Below, piece by piece: positions 9,030 to 16,109 of a DNA stretch of 20,615 nucleotides (position 1 is its first letter; the number at the start of each line of letters is the position of its first letter). The translations under genes and the position numbers were made by a program. Below the pieces are notes generated by a model. That model was not told the origin of the DNA. It saw only the letters and a program-made list of their open reading frames with translations, and did not search any database. The stretch is from Ganoderma boninense (taxonomy: Eukaryota > Basidiomycota > Agaricomycetes > Polyporales > Polyporaceae): the NCBI GenBank assembly GCA_002900995.3, contig CM035305.1, positions 4,777,242-4,797,856 on the forward strand, in the 5' to 3' direction.

Positions 9030-10477
9030 TCCTTCTTCTCAGCGGTCGTAAGGGCCGCGATCTTCTCCTCCATCGCCTTGAGCTGGGCCTGAAGAGCCGC
9101 TACTTCCGTAGTTGCAGTGGACGAGGAAGCGGCTTGCTGACTCTTCAACCGCGGGCAGTCATACTTACGATGTCCGGGCTGGCCACAGATGTGACAGTTT
9201 CCGGGAAACGGCTTCTTCCCGGTGGCGGCCGCCTTCTCCCCCTTCTTCTTCCATCCAAACGACTTTGGCCGTTCTTCCTCTCTGGTGACAAGGGCCTGGT
9301 CGAGCGACAGTGCCACCTTCTGGATTCTGGTGAGGTCCGAGATGTCGTGAGCACTGGTAGCGAGGACGTCCCGGAGCCTGGGAGGCAGGCCAGAGCAGTA
9401 GCGTTCGCGTTTGTCCTCGTCGCCGAAGCTGGTCCGCGCTGCAGCTGCATTGAACTGTGCTGTATACTCCTGGACTGTGCCGACCTTGCGGTACGCTTTG
9501 CACAGCTTGACCAATTCAGCAATAGCAGCCTCCTTGTCGTCGGCTGCACAGAAGTGATCCTTGAAAGCCGTACTGAACGCTGCGTAGGTTGCCCAAGGAC
9601 TGGTTCCACCAGCGAGTGTTACGATGTGGGGGCCAGCCCAGGCTGCTGCTCCTTCCGTGAGCCTACTAAGGATGGTCATCCATACCACCTCGGTTGGTGT
9701 GCCGACAGCTACTGCCGTGAGGGTGTTGAAGTAGATCTGGGCTGCGGACACGAAGCGGAGGCCATCCTGGGGGGATTTTCCATCGTAGTCACGTGGGGCG
9801 ATTTGAGAAAGGAGCTTGGAGGTGTCGAACGGTGGAGCGGGGGCAGGGGTAGTCATGGCGGGTGTGGACGCTCGACTGGGTGCAGCTGATGATGATGAAG
9901 AAGATGAGGGTTGTGGAGTATTGAGACTGATGGTTTCTTGCTTGGGTTCCTTCTTTACTTCCGGCTTTTTCTCTGCCTTTGGGAGTTTAGAAGTTGAAGC
10001 AACGGGGGAAGCAGGAGTCGAGGTTCGTCGTTGTCCAAGACGTTCTGTGACGAGTTCGAAAGTCTTGTCAAGAATGGGAGACCCTGTTGATCGTGCGGGA
10101 CTGGGGATTCGACTTTGGACACGACTCTGGGGTTGTAAGGTTGGGCGTGAGGCAGGGCGTGATGAGGGATTCCTAGATGCGATAAGGGCGGCTTGGCGAG
10201 CTGGGGGTCGGCTTGGGTCTCGGTGTGGTGGTGCTGGAGGGTTGGTGAGGCGATCGCGGATGAGACCTTCGTGCTCTGGTTCAGCTCGTAGGCGAGGTGC
10301 AATAAGTGCGTGATTCTCAGGAGTGTCAGGAAATCTCCAGTGCCAGTTAGGGCACGGTTGTTGTGCACAGACGACCCAATCGCCAAGAGTGTTCGCTAAG
10401 TATTCGTGCTGAACTTCGGTGGGGTGGAAGATATGTGGTTTTCTTTCACAAGCCAGGATGACGGGGTGTCTCGCTTC
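9020..10477 (-). CDS. gag: gag (capsid and CCHC nucleocapsid) of the retrotransposon
   Basis: The frame is open from just after an in-frame TAG (10480-10478) to TGA at 9022-9020, about 485 codons. The first ATG is only at 9856-9854, giving 278 residues. Upstream residues still look like genuine gag: CERKPHIFHPTEVQHEYLAN and DWVVCAQQPCPNWHWRFP, then a Ser/Pro/Arg-rich linker. From the ATG: a capsid-like domain (APRDYDGKSPQDG, WMTILSRLTEGAAAWAGPHI, FKDHFCAADDKEAA, YTAQFNAAAARTSF), then a CCHC knuckle CHICGQPGHRKYDC, then a short coiled coil (EVAALQAQLKAMEEKIAAL). Upstream of 10480 a plausible gag start (EVVRLTAWEARERW) continues in another frame with a stop, so the N terminus is broken or needs splicing at a TATAG acceptor. 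Confidence 0.82.
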   Translation of the reverse strand, partial: EARHPVILACERKPHIFHPTEVQHEYLANTLGDWVVCAQQPCPNWHWRFPDTPENHALIAPRLRAEPEHEGLIRDRLTNPPAPPHRDPSRPPARQAALIASRNPSSRPASRPTLQPQSRVQSRIPSPARSTGSPILDKTFELVTERLGQRRTSTPASPVASTSKLPKAEKKPEVKKEPKQETISLNTPQPSSSSSSSAAPSRASTPAMTTPAPAPPFDTSKLLSQIAPRDYDGKSPQDGLRFVSAAQIYFNTLTAVAVGTPTEVVWMTILSRLTEGAAAWAGPHIVTLAGGTSPWATYAAFSTAFKDHFCAADDKEAAIAELVKLCKAYRKVGTVQEYTAQFNAAAARTSFGDEDKRERYCSGLPPRLRDVLATSAHDISDLTRIQKVALSLDQALVTREEERPKSFGWKKKGEKAAATGKKPFPGNCHICGQPGHRKYDCPRLKSQQAASSSTATTEVAALQAQLKAMEEKIAALTTAEKKEGF

Positions 10478-10838
10478 CTATACCAGGAATGAAAAACGGC
10501 AGGTGCACGATCCGACACTGTCTGCTCAGCCTCCTCGGCCTATTGCTGTGTCTTAGCCCAAGGGACACGGGCCCAAGGGTGTTCTGCCTTGGCTTTGTTT
10601 CGCCACCTTTCTCTAGCCTCCCACGCCGTGAGGCGGACCACTTCTGTCAGTACCGGGGTCTCGTGTTAGGAGCTTTCCACGTACTGTACCACTAAGAGTG
10701 GCAAGCCTCAGGTTGCGCCGAGACCACGTCCGATGGTGTGACTAGAGCGTGCACTACGCTAGGCCAACACAGAGGATCTAAGTGCATACTGTACAAGAGG
10801 GAAAGAGTGTGGGTGGGGTACGCCGGTGCTCGTGTAGA
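10478..10838 (-). other. Element leader and broken start of gag
   Basis: Between the primer-binding site and the open gag frame. The coding strand has a possible short intron (donor GTACGTGG near 10682, acceptor CTGACAG) followed by a gag-like reading that meets a TAG after KTQQ and then changes frame near 10478. The first ATG on the coding strand is near 10787 and opens only a short frame. The original gag start cannot be fixed. Confidence 0.4.
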
Positions 10839-10849
10839 AGTTTCGACCT
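10839..10849 (-). other. Primer-binding site, self-priming type
   Basis: Two bases inside the 5' LTR, the element RNA would read AGGTCGAAACT. This is the exact 11-nt complement of AGTTTCGACCT, the predicted 5' end of the same RNA (11036-11026). It does not resemble the usual initiator-methionine tRNA site. Tf1 of fission yeast and the Tf1/sushi group prime reverse transcription with the first 11 nt of their own message; length and position here are the same. Confidence 0.75.
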
Positions 10850-10851
10850 AA

Positions 10852-11311
10852 TGTTACGACTGGCTGTCGAGTAAGATCAGGGAGGAGGCTTACGAGACGA
10901 GCAAGGGCGTCGACGAGCACTTGTGCAGCGAGAGCGGAGCAGGGCTCGACAGTCAGGCTGGAGACAAGATGTATTGAGCGAGTAACTAACGAGCGAGAAT
11001 ACAGTGAGGCTTACCTGGAGACAAGAGGTCGAAACTGAGGTCTCCAGGTAGCAAAGTACAGGCCTTATATACATGTAACGGACAATGGGAACCGGGAACA
11101 ATAGGTAACTATGGACACGGGAACCAGTGGAAGAACAATGGTATGTAGTACAATGACGACGGGAACAATGGGTAACAGGAGTTATTGTACTGCGAGAACA
11201 AGGGACAGGTTTGCTAAACAACGGAGGACAATAAGGACGACGCGGGAGGCAAACAGTCCGAAAAGGGAAAGAGAGACGCCGGGGTAGGCGCCGAGCGTGC
11301 CGTTCATGACA
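10852..11311 (-). repeat. 5' LTR of the retrotransposon
   Basis: 460 bp with TGT...ACA ends. It abuts the duplication ATGGG at 11312 on its outer side and the primer-binding site on its inner side. R plus U5 runs from the predicted start at 11036 to 10852 (185 nt). U3 is 275 nt. The part 10852-11244 matches the 3' LTR almost perfectly; the outer 67 bp (11245-11311) do not match it at all. Confidence 0.9.
11026..11071 (-). promoter_or_regulatory. LTR promoter: TATA box and initiator
   Basis: TATATAA lies at 11071-11065 on the minus strand, and CTCAGTTTC, a good initiator match, places the start A at 11036, 35 bases downstream. The first 11 transcribed bases (11036-11026) are the ones repeated in complement at the primer-binding site, which independently supports this start. 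Confidence 0.68.
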
Positions 11312-11316
11312 ATGGG
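11312..11316. repeat. Target-site duplication, right copy (ATGGG)
   Basis: Exact copy of 4606-4610, directly after the ATGACA end of the 5' LTR. Confidence 0.93.
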
Positions 11317-11616
11317 AGGCAATAGTGTACCATTTGTGGCACACTAACAAGGCGGCGATGAGGGGTTGGTAGGACGTGGTTTTGGAACTCTGCATGTCCC
11401 TGAGATAATGGATCGAAGGTGGATCCCTGAGATGGCCGAATATTGTGCAAAGCAGTTCCGCTGGGAGTCGATTGATGGGGATTGTAAGGGAGGAGTTCCT
11501 GCACCTTTTCAGTTGCTTCATGGCTCGATGTGTGTCCCTCTCCAGATTTTCGAGCTGTTGTAAGTAGTATTCAGTACACGTGCATCTTGCAAAAGGCGAA
11601 CAATACTTGTGCATAC

Positions 11617-11626
11617 AATTTCGTCC
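11617..11626 (-). other. 10-nt microexon in the split F-box gene
   Basis: Coding strand GGACGAAATT, preceded by CTGAC...ACTAG and followed by donor GTATGC. It completes the codon left open by exon 1 (CA) and yields Gln-Asp-Glu-Ile. The paralogue has GGATGAAATC between TAG and GTACGC at the equivalent place. Confidence 0.72.
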
Positions 11627-11833
11627 CTAGTCGGCTTCGTCAGCGCCGCAAGGTCATGACCATAAGAAGTATATCGCTCACTGAATAAAAACTGGTCCGT
11701 CATGTTCAAACATGGCATTAGCTTGACTCAGAAGTTGCTGCACTGTAGTGGCGATGAGCCGAAGATCGGCCACTGGCATCCCCGGCCCAGACGACTCCAT
11801 CAGAACTTCGGGAAATTCCTTACCACCTTAGCG

Positions 11834-11846
11834 CCCTTATATTCCG
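11834..11846 (-). promoter_or_regulatory. Possible TATA box of the split F-box gene
   Basis: The minus strand reads GGAATATAAGGGC about 60 nt before the start codon at 11779. No other promoter mark was seen. Confidence 0.3.
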
Positions 11847-12024
11847 GGCGGCATTTTGAAGGGCTGAAGCGCAAGCCACTATTCACTCGTTTCTAAACAG
11901 ATCCTCATGAAACTTTGTACACACACTGTAGAACACGGTCCCAAGCTATGTACAAAATTCGAGATCTATGCATGGAGCCTGCTTTGAGATATTGACTACG
12001 CAAGTTGCCTCCAATCCAGAAATC

Positions 12025-12249
12025 TCATCTACTTACCACAAAAGCGGAGCCCACAGTGGTATCGTATCTGGACGGATCGCCGCCAAACTTCATAGAGCGA
12101 TTGTTAATAGCATTAACAACCCACGTACCAAGTTCGAAGCCAAACGGCGCACTGCGTGCAACGTTATTTGCAGTGCGATTCGGTCCATTTTGCCCTGCCA
12201 CAGTTAAGGTCCCAGAAGCGCCATATTGCCGGAGCTGCTGTGCCTCCAA
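12025..12249 (-). CDS. Candidate exon or gene fragment, unrecognised
   Basis: The minus strand reads EAQQLRQYGASGTLTVAGQN, GPNRTANNVARSAPFGFELG, TWVVNAINNRSMKFGGDPSR and YDTTVGSAFVV, followed directly by a GTAAGT donor. The composition looks coding and the frame stops just inside the presumed intron. There is no ATG, and no partner exon could be identified on either side. It may be a relic exon. I do not recognise the family. Confidence 0.25.
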   Translation of the reverse strand: MEAQQLRQYGASGTLTVAGQNGPNRTANNVARSAPFGFELGTWVVNAINNRSMKFGGDPSRYDTTVGSAFVVSR

Positions 12250-13014
12250 TTTGAATCACAATGCTCTGAGATTTGGCAGAGACATTCCTAGACATAAAAT
12301 TCATCAGCACCAAAAATTCGAGCCCCAACGGAGGACGTAGAGGTAAGCTGCTGGAGCGGCAACTTGATGGTCTTCGACCTCAGATGTGGCTGTGCCTTGT
12401 CTTATTTCCGGCGTCTTACTTACTAACTTAGAGTAGTCAATAAGGCCGGATAAGGGCCTTTAAGCGCTGTTTAAGTGCGATAAGGAAAATCCAGAAGTTC
12501 TGATGTCAGCCGCGGTGTCGGTCGCGATTTGATCTAAGAGAGTGATACCAAGTTGATGGGACACTAGTCAGCTGTTTTTCGAATATGATACCGTCATGAG
12601 AAATGCATACCCATAACTTCGCTGTAGAGTGGGTGGGGAGCGGGAGCAAGGGCGTTGGAGCCTGTTCGAGCGCAGATCCTTGGCGCTTGGGAGAGTAGCG
12701 CACAATCGAGATAAGAAGTCTACTGAACTCATCAATAGCCGGAAGATAATTTTCAGACCGTATTTCAAACGTAGACAATGTCTGATTAGTCACATATACG
12801 AAGGACGCAAGGTGAGTTACAAATATAATAATCCTTCTGAGGTAGGTTGCTAATGCACATCCAAGTCAGTGTCCGTGACCTCGTCGCACTGAAGAAAGAC
12901 GTCATTATTCTGTCTGGCTTGGTCTCAGAACGTCAGTGGCCATACGATCGCTGACACTCAGAAAACATAAAATCACTATTACTTCGCGTGCCGTGCAACA
13001 TCCAAACCCCCTTC

Positions 13015-15467
13015 TCACCAATAGTCGTTCCGAGCGGGCTGCACGCAATCCCTCCACTTCCCCCATCCCACCACGTTCGAAGGCTCCTCCTCTCCATCCT
13101 CCTCGCTCGAGCGCCGAATACCTGTCTTCTCGTCAATCTTGACCGAATCGACGTGCTCGTATATTCCCGTCTCCGTATAATCCGGCTCCTCCTCGAACAT
13201 CAACCTCATCGCCCAGCGCACACTCTGCAGACTGTCCAGCCGGATGCGCAGCTTCCTCAGCCTCCTCCCGTCGAGCTCGCGCTGTGCAAGCGCGGGGACG
13301 AGGAGCTCGCAGAACCCCTCGGGTATATCGCCGACAATAAGCTCGAGGTGCGCAAGACGCGGGAGAAGCACTGGGTCATGGCTCGAGAGGAGAGCGACGA
13401 CAGCCCGCGCGAGGTCCATGAGCCCCTCCGTGTCGTCGTCGCGGGCCACGAGGCCCTGATTGTGCTTAATGACCAGCATCGAGACCTCGGGTATGCGCGT
13501 AGTAAGATGCAGGAGGAGGTCTGTCCCGACATTTGTCCACATCTGGGCCTGGAAGTGCAGCTCGTCGACGGCAGAGAGGGGGAGCATCGCCGGGAAGTCG
13601 TTGAACGCCCAGCTCGACGCCTGCGCTGTGTCTTGCACGCTAGACATCCTGATGTCCATGGACAGCGAGAGTTCTGGCCCATGGAACGCAGTGCGGAAGG
13701 AGTCGAAGTTACCACCAAGGTCGAACGCGAGACGGGTGATTGTGCGCGTGGCGAGGGAACTGGGGATGAGGGGCGTCGAGACCAGCGCTTGGTTCTTCAC
13801 CCAGATCGACGAGAGCTCGATAGATGCGATGTTGGGAGCCTCAATGTGCGTCATCAGGTCGTGCACAGTGGTAGAGGTCAAGGACCAAAGGTACACGCTG
13901 TGCAAGCGGGGGAGGAACACGGAGGCCCAGCGAGGTTTGACTGAGTTCGGCGCTACTGTGTATTCGCCGGATTGTATCATATGGAGAACCTGGAGAGCGG
14001 GCGTGTTCCGTAGGAGGTCGAGTATGCTCGAGGGGTCAATTTCGTCGAGCCAAGCGAGGTGCAGATGGGTGAGCTGTGGCAGGGAATGGGTGGGGACGAA
14101 GAGAAAGCTCTCCAGAAGCATCGCCTCAAGGGCTGCAAGCCTTGCTGGAGCGTCTGGGTCGGCAACCACCATGAGTCCGTTTTCACTCGTGGAACCCCCT
14201 CGGGACAGGGAAAGGATGCGAAGTCGTGGCATGTCGACCGACAGGATAGACTGCAGGACAGATACCGGGTGGGAGAGCTTGCTTCCGACCCAGAGGTCGA
14301 GTTCGCGAATGCGTGCCCCGTTCTCCATGATGACTGTTGGGAGTGTATTGTCGGCCTTGGGATCGAGCCGTCCACAGATACGAATGGGTGCGCCTAGCGA
14401 GCGGGTAAGCAGCACAGGAGCGAACGCGCCTTGACGGGCGAAATCGATGTTCGTCCATAGGGAGGCTGCCTGTGATCCGATGCATCAGTAAAACTTGCAC
14501 AGCTCTGGGAGCTCTGGACCAGACCCGTCCCAGACTTTTCAGACGGGCCCCAGACATTTCAGGTCCGATTGGCGCCCAGAACTTCAAGACCCACGTTCAG
14601 AACATCGGGCGCTCTACTGCGTTGACAGCGCTCCTGCTTTCTCCCTCCTCGCTCTGGGCTTTTCCGCTGAGTCTACCTTCCGTGAGCTATTCACAACGTT
14701 CTGTAAGAGCTGCCAATGGACCGTGTCTCACCTCAAATGACACATTGATACCGGCACCTCTCTGGTAAGTTAGTACCTGTCCATGTGCCTACAGTCCTTT
14801 CCCGCTCTCCGTCCCCATCCGCGAGGCCTGTTCTCTTTTTTTTTCCCAGTATTCGGGTTCAGAGTGTCCATACGTACCATGTTGGGTGTAATCAGATGAA
14901 ATGTTGCAAGTTATTCCGCTCTTGGCCTGTGAGCCCCACGTCCTGAGTTCGGAGGTCTGGATGGTCTGGGACGGTGGCTGTCCAGTGCATCCAGATCTCC
15001 AGAGATTGTCGGTTTTACTGATGTGGCATGCCACTTGTGGCATACCAGCATCGCGGAAACAAGCTGGCGGTAGGACGCAAATCGGGATGCCGACAACTGC
15101 CTTGAAGACCGCTTGAAAGGCGGCTGCCTAAGTCGACTGAGAATCATGCGGAGAAGTTCGGGTGGGAGTCTATTAATCGGGACGGCGACGGAGTCGTTCC
15201 GGCATCTTCTCAGCTGCATCACAGCGCGTTGGGTCTCTCTCTCCAGGCTTTCGAGCTATGGAAAAATGTTTCAGTGTAGGTCGCTTCGCTAATATATGTA
15301 CACCAATCAAGCGTACGATTTCATCCCTACCAGATCTTGTTAACAGGCAGTCACATCGAAAATGTTATCACTCACTCAACAACAACAACGCCTGCTTGCT
15401 GTAGAAGGGCGGCAGATTGGCCTAGGAGTTGCTGAACAGTCGCAGCGATGAGGTACAAGTTTGCCAT
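13015..15467 (-). CDS. F-box/LRR-like protein, intact paralogue (597 aa)
   Basis: Exons on the minus strand: 15467-15376, 15326-15317 (10 nt), 15255-15019 and 14469-13015; introns of 49, 61 and 549 nt, all GT-AG, with phases closing exactly. The start is ATG in MANLYLIAATVQQLLGQ. Exon 3 carries LESLERETQRAVMQLRR and the F-box core INRLPPELLRMILSRL, then LVCHKWHATS. Exon 4 begins AASLWTNIDFARQGA and contains LLTRSLGAPIRICG and leucine-rich segments (LTHLHLAWLDEI, LPRLHSVYLW, LAHLELIVGDIPEG), ending GWGKWRDCV...NDYW. It probably serves as a substrate adaptor of an SCF ubiquitin ligase; the substrate is unknown. It is tandem with and in the same orientation as the split paralogue. The long third intron is abnormal and is built of an inverted-repeat element. 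Confidence 0.86.
14486..15020. mobile_element. Inverted-repeat (MITE-like) element forming most of a 549-nt intron
   Basis: The left end reads CATCAGTAAAAC (14483-14494) and the right end is its exact reverse complement (GTTTTACTGATG, 15012-15023). Further in, CCGTCCCAGAC (14525-14535) is matched by its complement at 14964-14974. CTCTGG and TCTGGA motifs are shared on both arms in the same order, giving imperfect inverted arms of about 55 bp with CCAGAC-type subterminal repeats. No transposase frame is present. The intron donor GTAAAAC (from 15018) lies inside the right terminal repeat. The acceptor CACAG lies 16 nt outside the left one. No clean target duplication was found. The superfamily is undetermined; a CAG end is common in hAT elements. 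Confidence 0.6.
15317..15326 (-). other. 10-nt microexon in the intact F-box gene
   Basis: Coding strand GGATGAAATC between acceptor GGTAG and donor GTACGC. It turns the phase-2 end of exon 1 (GA) into Glu-Asp-Glu-Ile before the LESLER exon. It differs from the paralogue's microexon only at two third-codon positions. Confidence 0.75.
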
Positions 15468-16109
15468 GATGACTGTCGTTTGAGGGCCATATGAATTTGG
15501 TGTCGATGATATAGCATCAGCTTCTTTACTAGGTAGAGGCATCATATAAACATACCGAATGGTGATGCTGCAAATTAGGCACTAGCACGCGATGAGGGAG
15601 CAAAAAGAAGAAGGGAAGAGACGTCAGCGAAAATCATGGACGGCGACCCCGAATCCCCCGATCTCGCAGCATCATATCAAGATAACGAACTTACCACCCG
15701 TTCATCGATACGCCTCCCGACAAATCCGGTTAGGCAGAATGAAGAATTCTACAATGGAAAACACAAGGAAATCGTCAATAGCGTGGGGGTTAGTAAGCAT
15801 TGACAATAAGACACGGTCCTTGGTGGTCCCACGTGGGAGACATGAAGGCGTGGCGGAGACCAGCCTGTGGTGGGCTTCGGAAGGGCGTGACACTTTACAC
15901 AGAGACAGAGCATCCACTCGCTTTAAACACGGTAATTCTTGACTACGGGGAAGATATAAAATGGTCTAAAACCCTTGTCGAGAGAATGCGTATTTATCAT
16001 TCATTATAAAGTGCCCCCCCTGTCCCTAGACTAGAAAACGTTCACACATCAGTTCACGCCACAAGACGCCGTTACCACACATACCACACGCAATCACACG
16101 TTGCCCTCG
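15468..16109. other. Intergenic, no gene seen
   Basis: Between the start of the F-box gene and the 3' end of the next minus-strand gene. A frame with ATG at 15592 (+, 116 codons) is basic and low in pattern, without motifs or introns; I do not support it as a gene. TTATAAAG near 16005 is the only promoter-like string. Confidence 0.45.
15540..15552 (-). promoter_or_regulatory. Possible TATA box of the intact F-box gene
   Basis: The minus strand reads GTTTATATGATG about 80 nt before the ATG at 15467. Confidence 0.35.

Larger units (their letters stand above)
4611..11311 (-). mobile_element. Ty3/gypsy LTR retrotransposon, chromovirus (Tf1/sushi-like), defective
   Basis: A complete element of 6,701 bp on the minus strand, bounded by 5-bp duplications. 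Order along its RNA: 5' LTR (11311-10852), primer-binding site, leader, gag, -1 frameshift signal, protease, reverse transcriptase, RNase H, integrase with GPY/F module, chromodomain, polypurine tract, 3' LTR (about 5210-4611). Protease before RT and integrase after RNase H is the Ty3/gypsy order; GPY/F plus chromodomain marks a chromovirus. It sits in the same orientation as the F-box gene it interrupts. pol has many frameshifts and stops, so it cannot move unaided. The LTR cores differ at only two positions in about 393, which points to recent insertion. Confidence 0.93.
11312..11779 (-). pseudogene. F-box/LRR protein, 5' part of the copy split by a retrotransposon
   Basis: Exon 1 (11779-11682) starts MPVADLRLIATTVQQLLSQ. 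A 55-nt intron, a 10-nt microexon (11626-11617) and a 62-nt intron follow. Exon 3 runs from 11554 and carries LENLERDTHRAMKQLKRC and the F-box core INRLPAELLCTIFGHL, then LLVCHKWYTIASH, where the retrotransposon enters. Exon phases close exactly only with the microexon: 98 + 10 nt is a multiple of three. The frame then stays open into the LTR to a stop near 10877, adding about 145 LTR-encoded residues to the F-box domain. Without the insert the two halves join in frame at the duplicated CCCAT to give 596 residues, one fewer than the intact paralogue (597). Any product now would be a truncated F-box fusion. Confidence 0.86.
11780..13014. other. Intergenic region between the two F-box genes
   Basis: About 1.2 kb between the start of the split F-box gene and the 3' end of its paralogue. 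It contains one candidate exon (12025-12249, described separately) and otherwise only short open frames without motifs. The frame at 12506-12793 (-) lacks an ATG and any recognisable domain. Confidence 0.45.

Noticed and set aside
9134..9889. Long + strand open frame (251 codons) across gag
   Set aside because: It is the antisense shadow of gag, which has the capsid and CCHC motifs; the + strand translation has none.
10839..10851. Conventional initiator-methionine tRNA primer-binding site
   Set aside because: The usual TGGTATCAGAGC-like string is absent next to the LTR; the 11-nt self-complement explains the site.
12988..14434. Two long + strand open frames (318 and 324 codons) over the intact F-box gene
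   Set aside because: Shadows of the minus-strand F-box exon in GC-rich DNA. They contain no domain and do not fit its exon boundaries.
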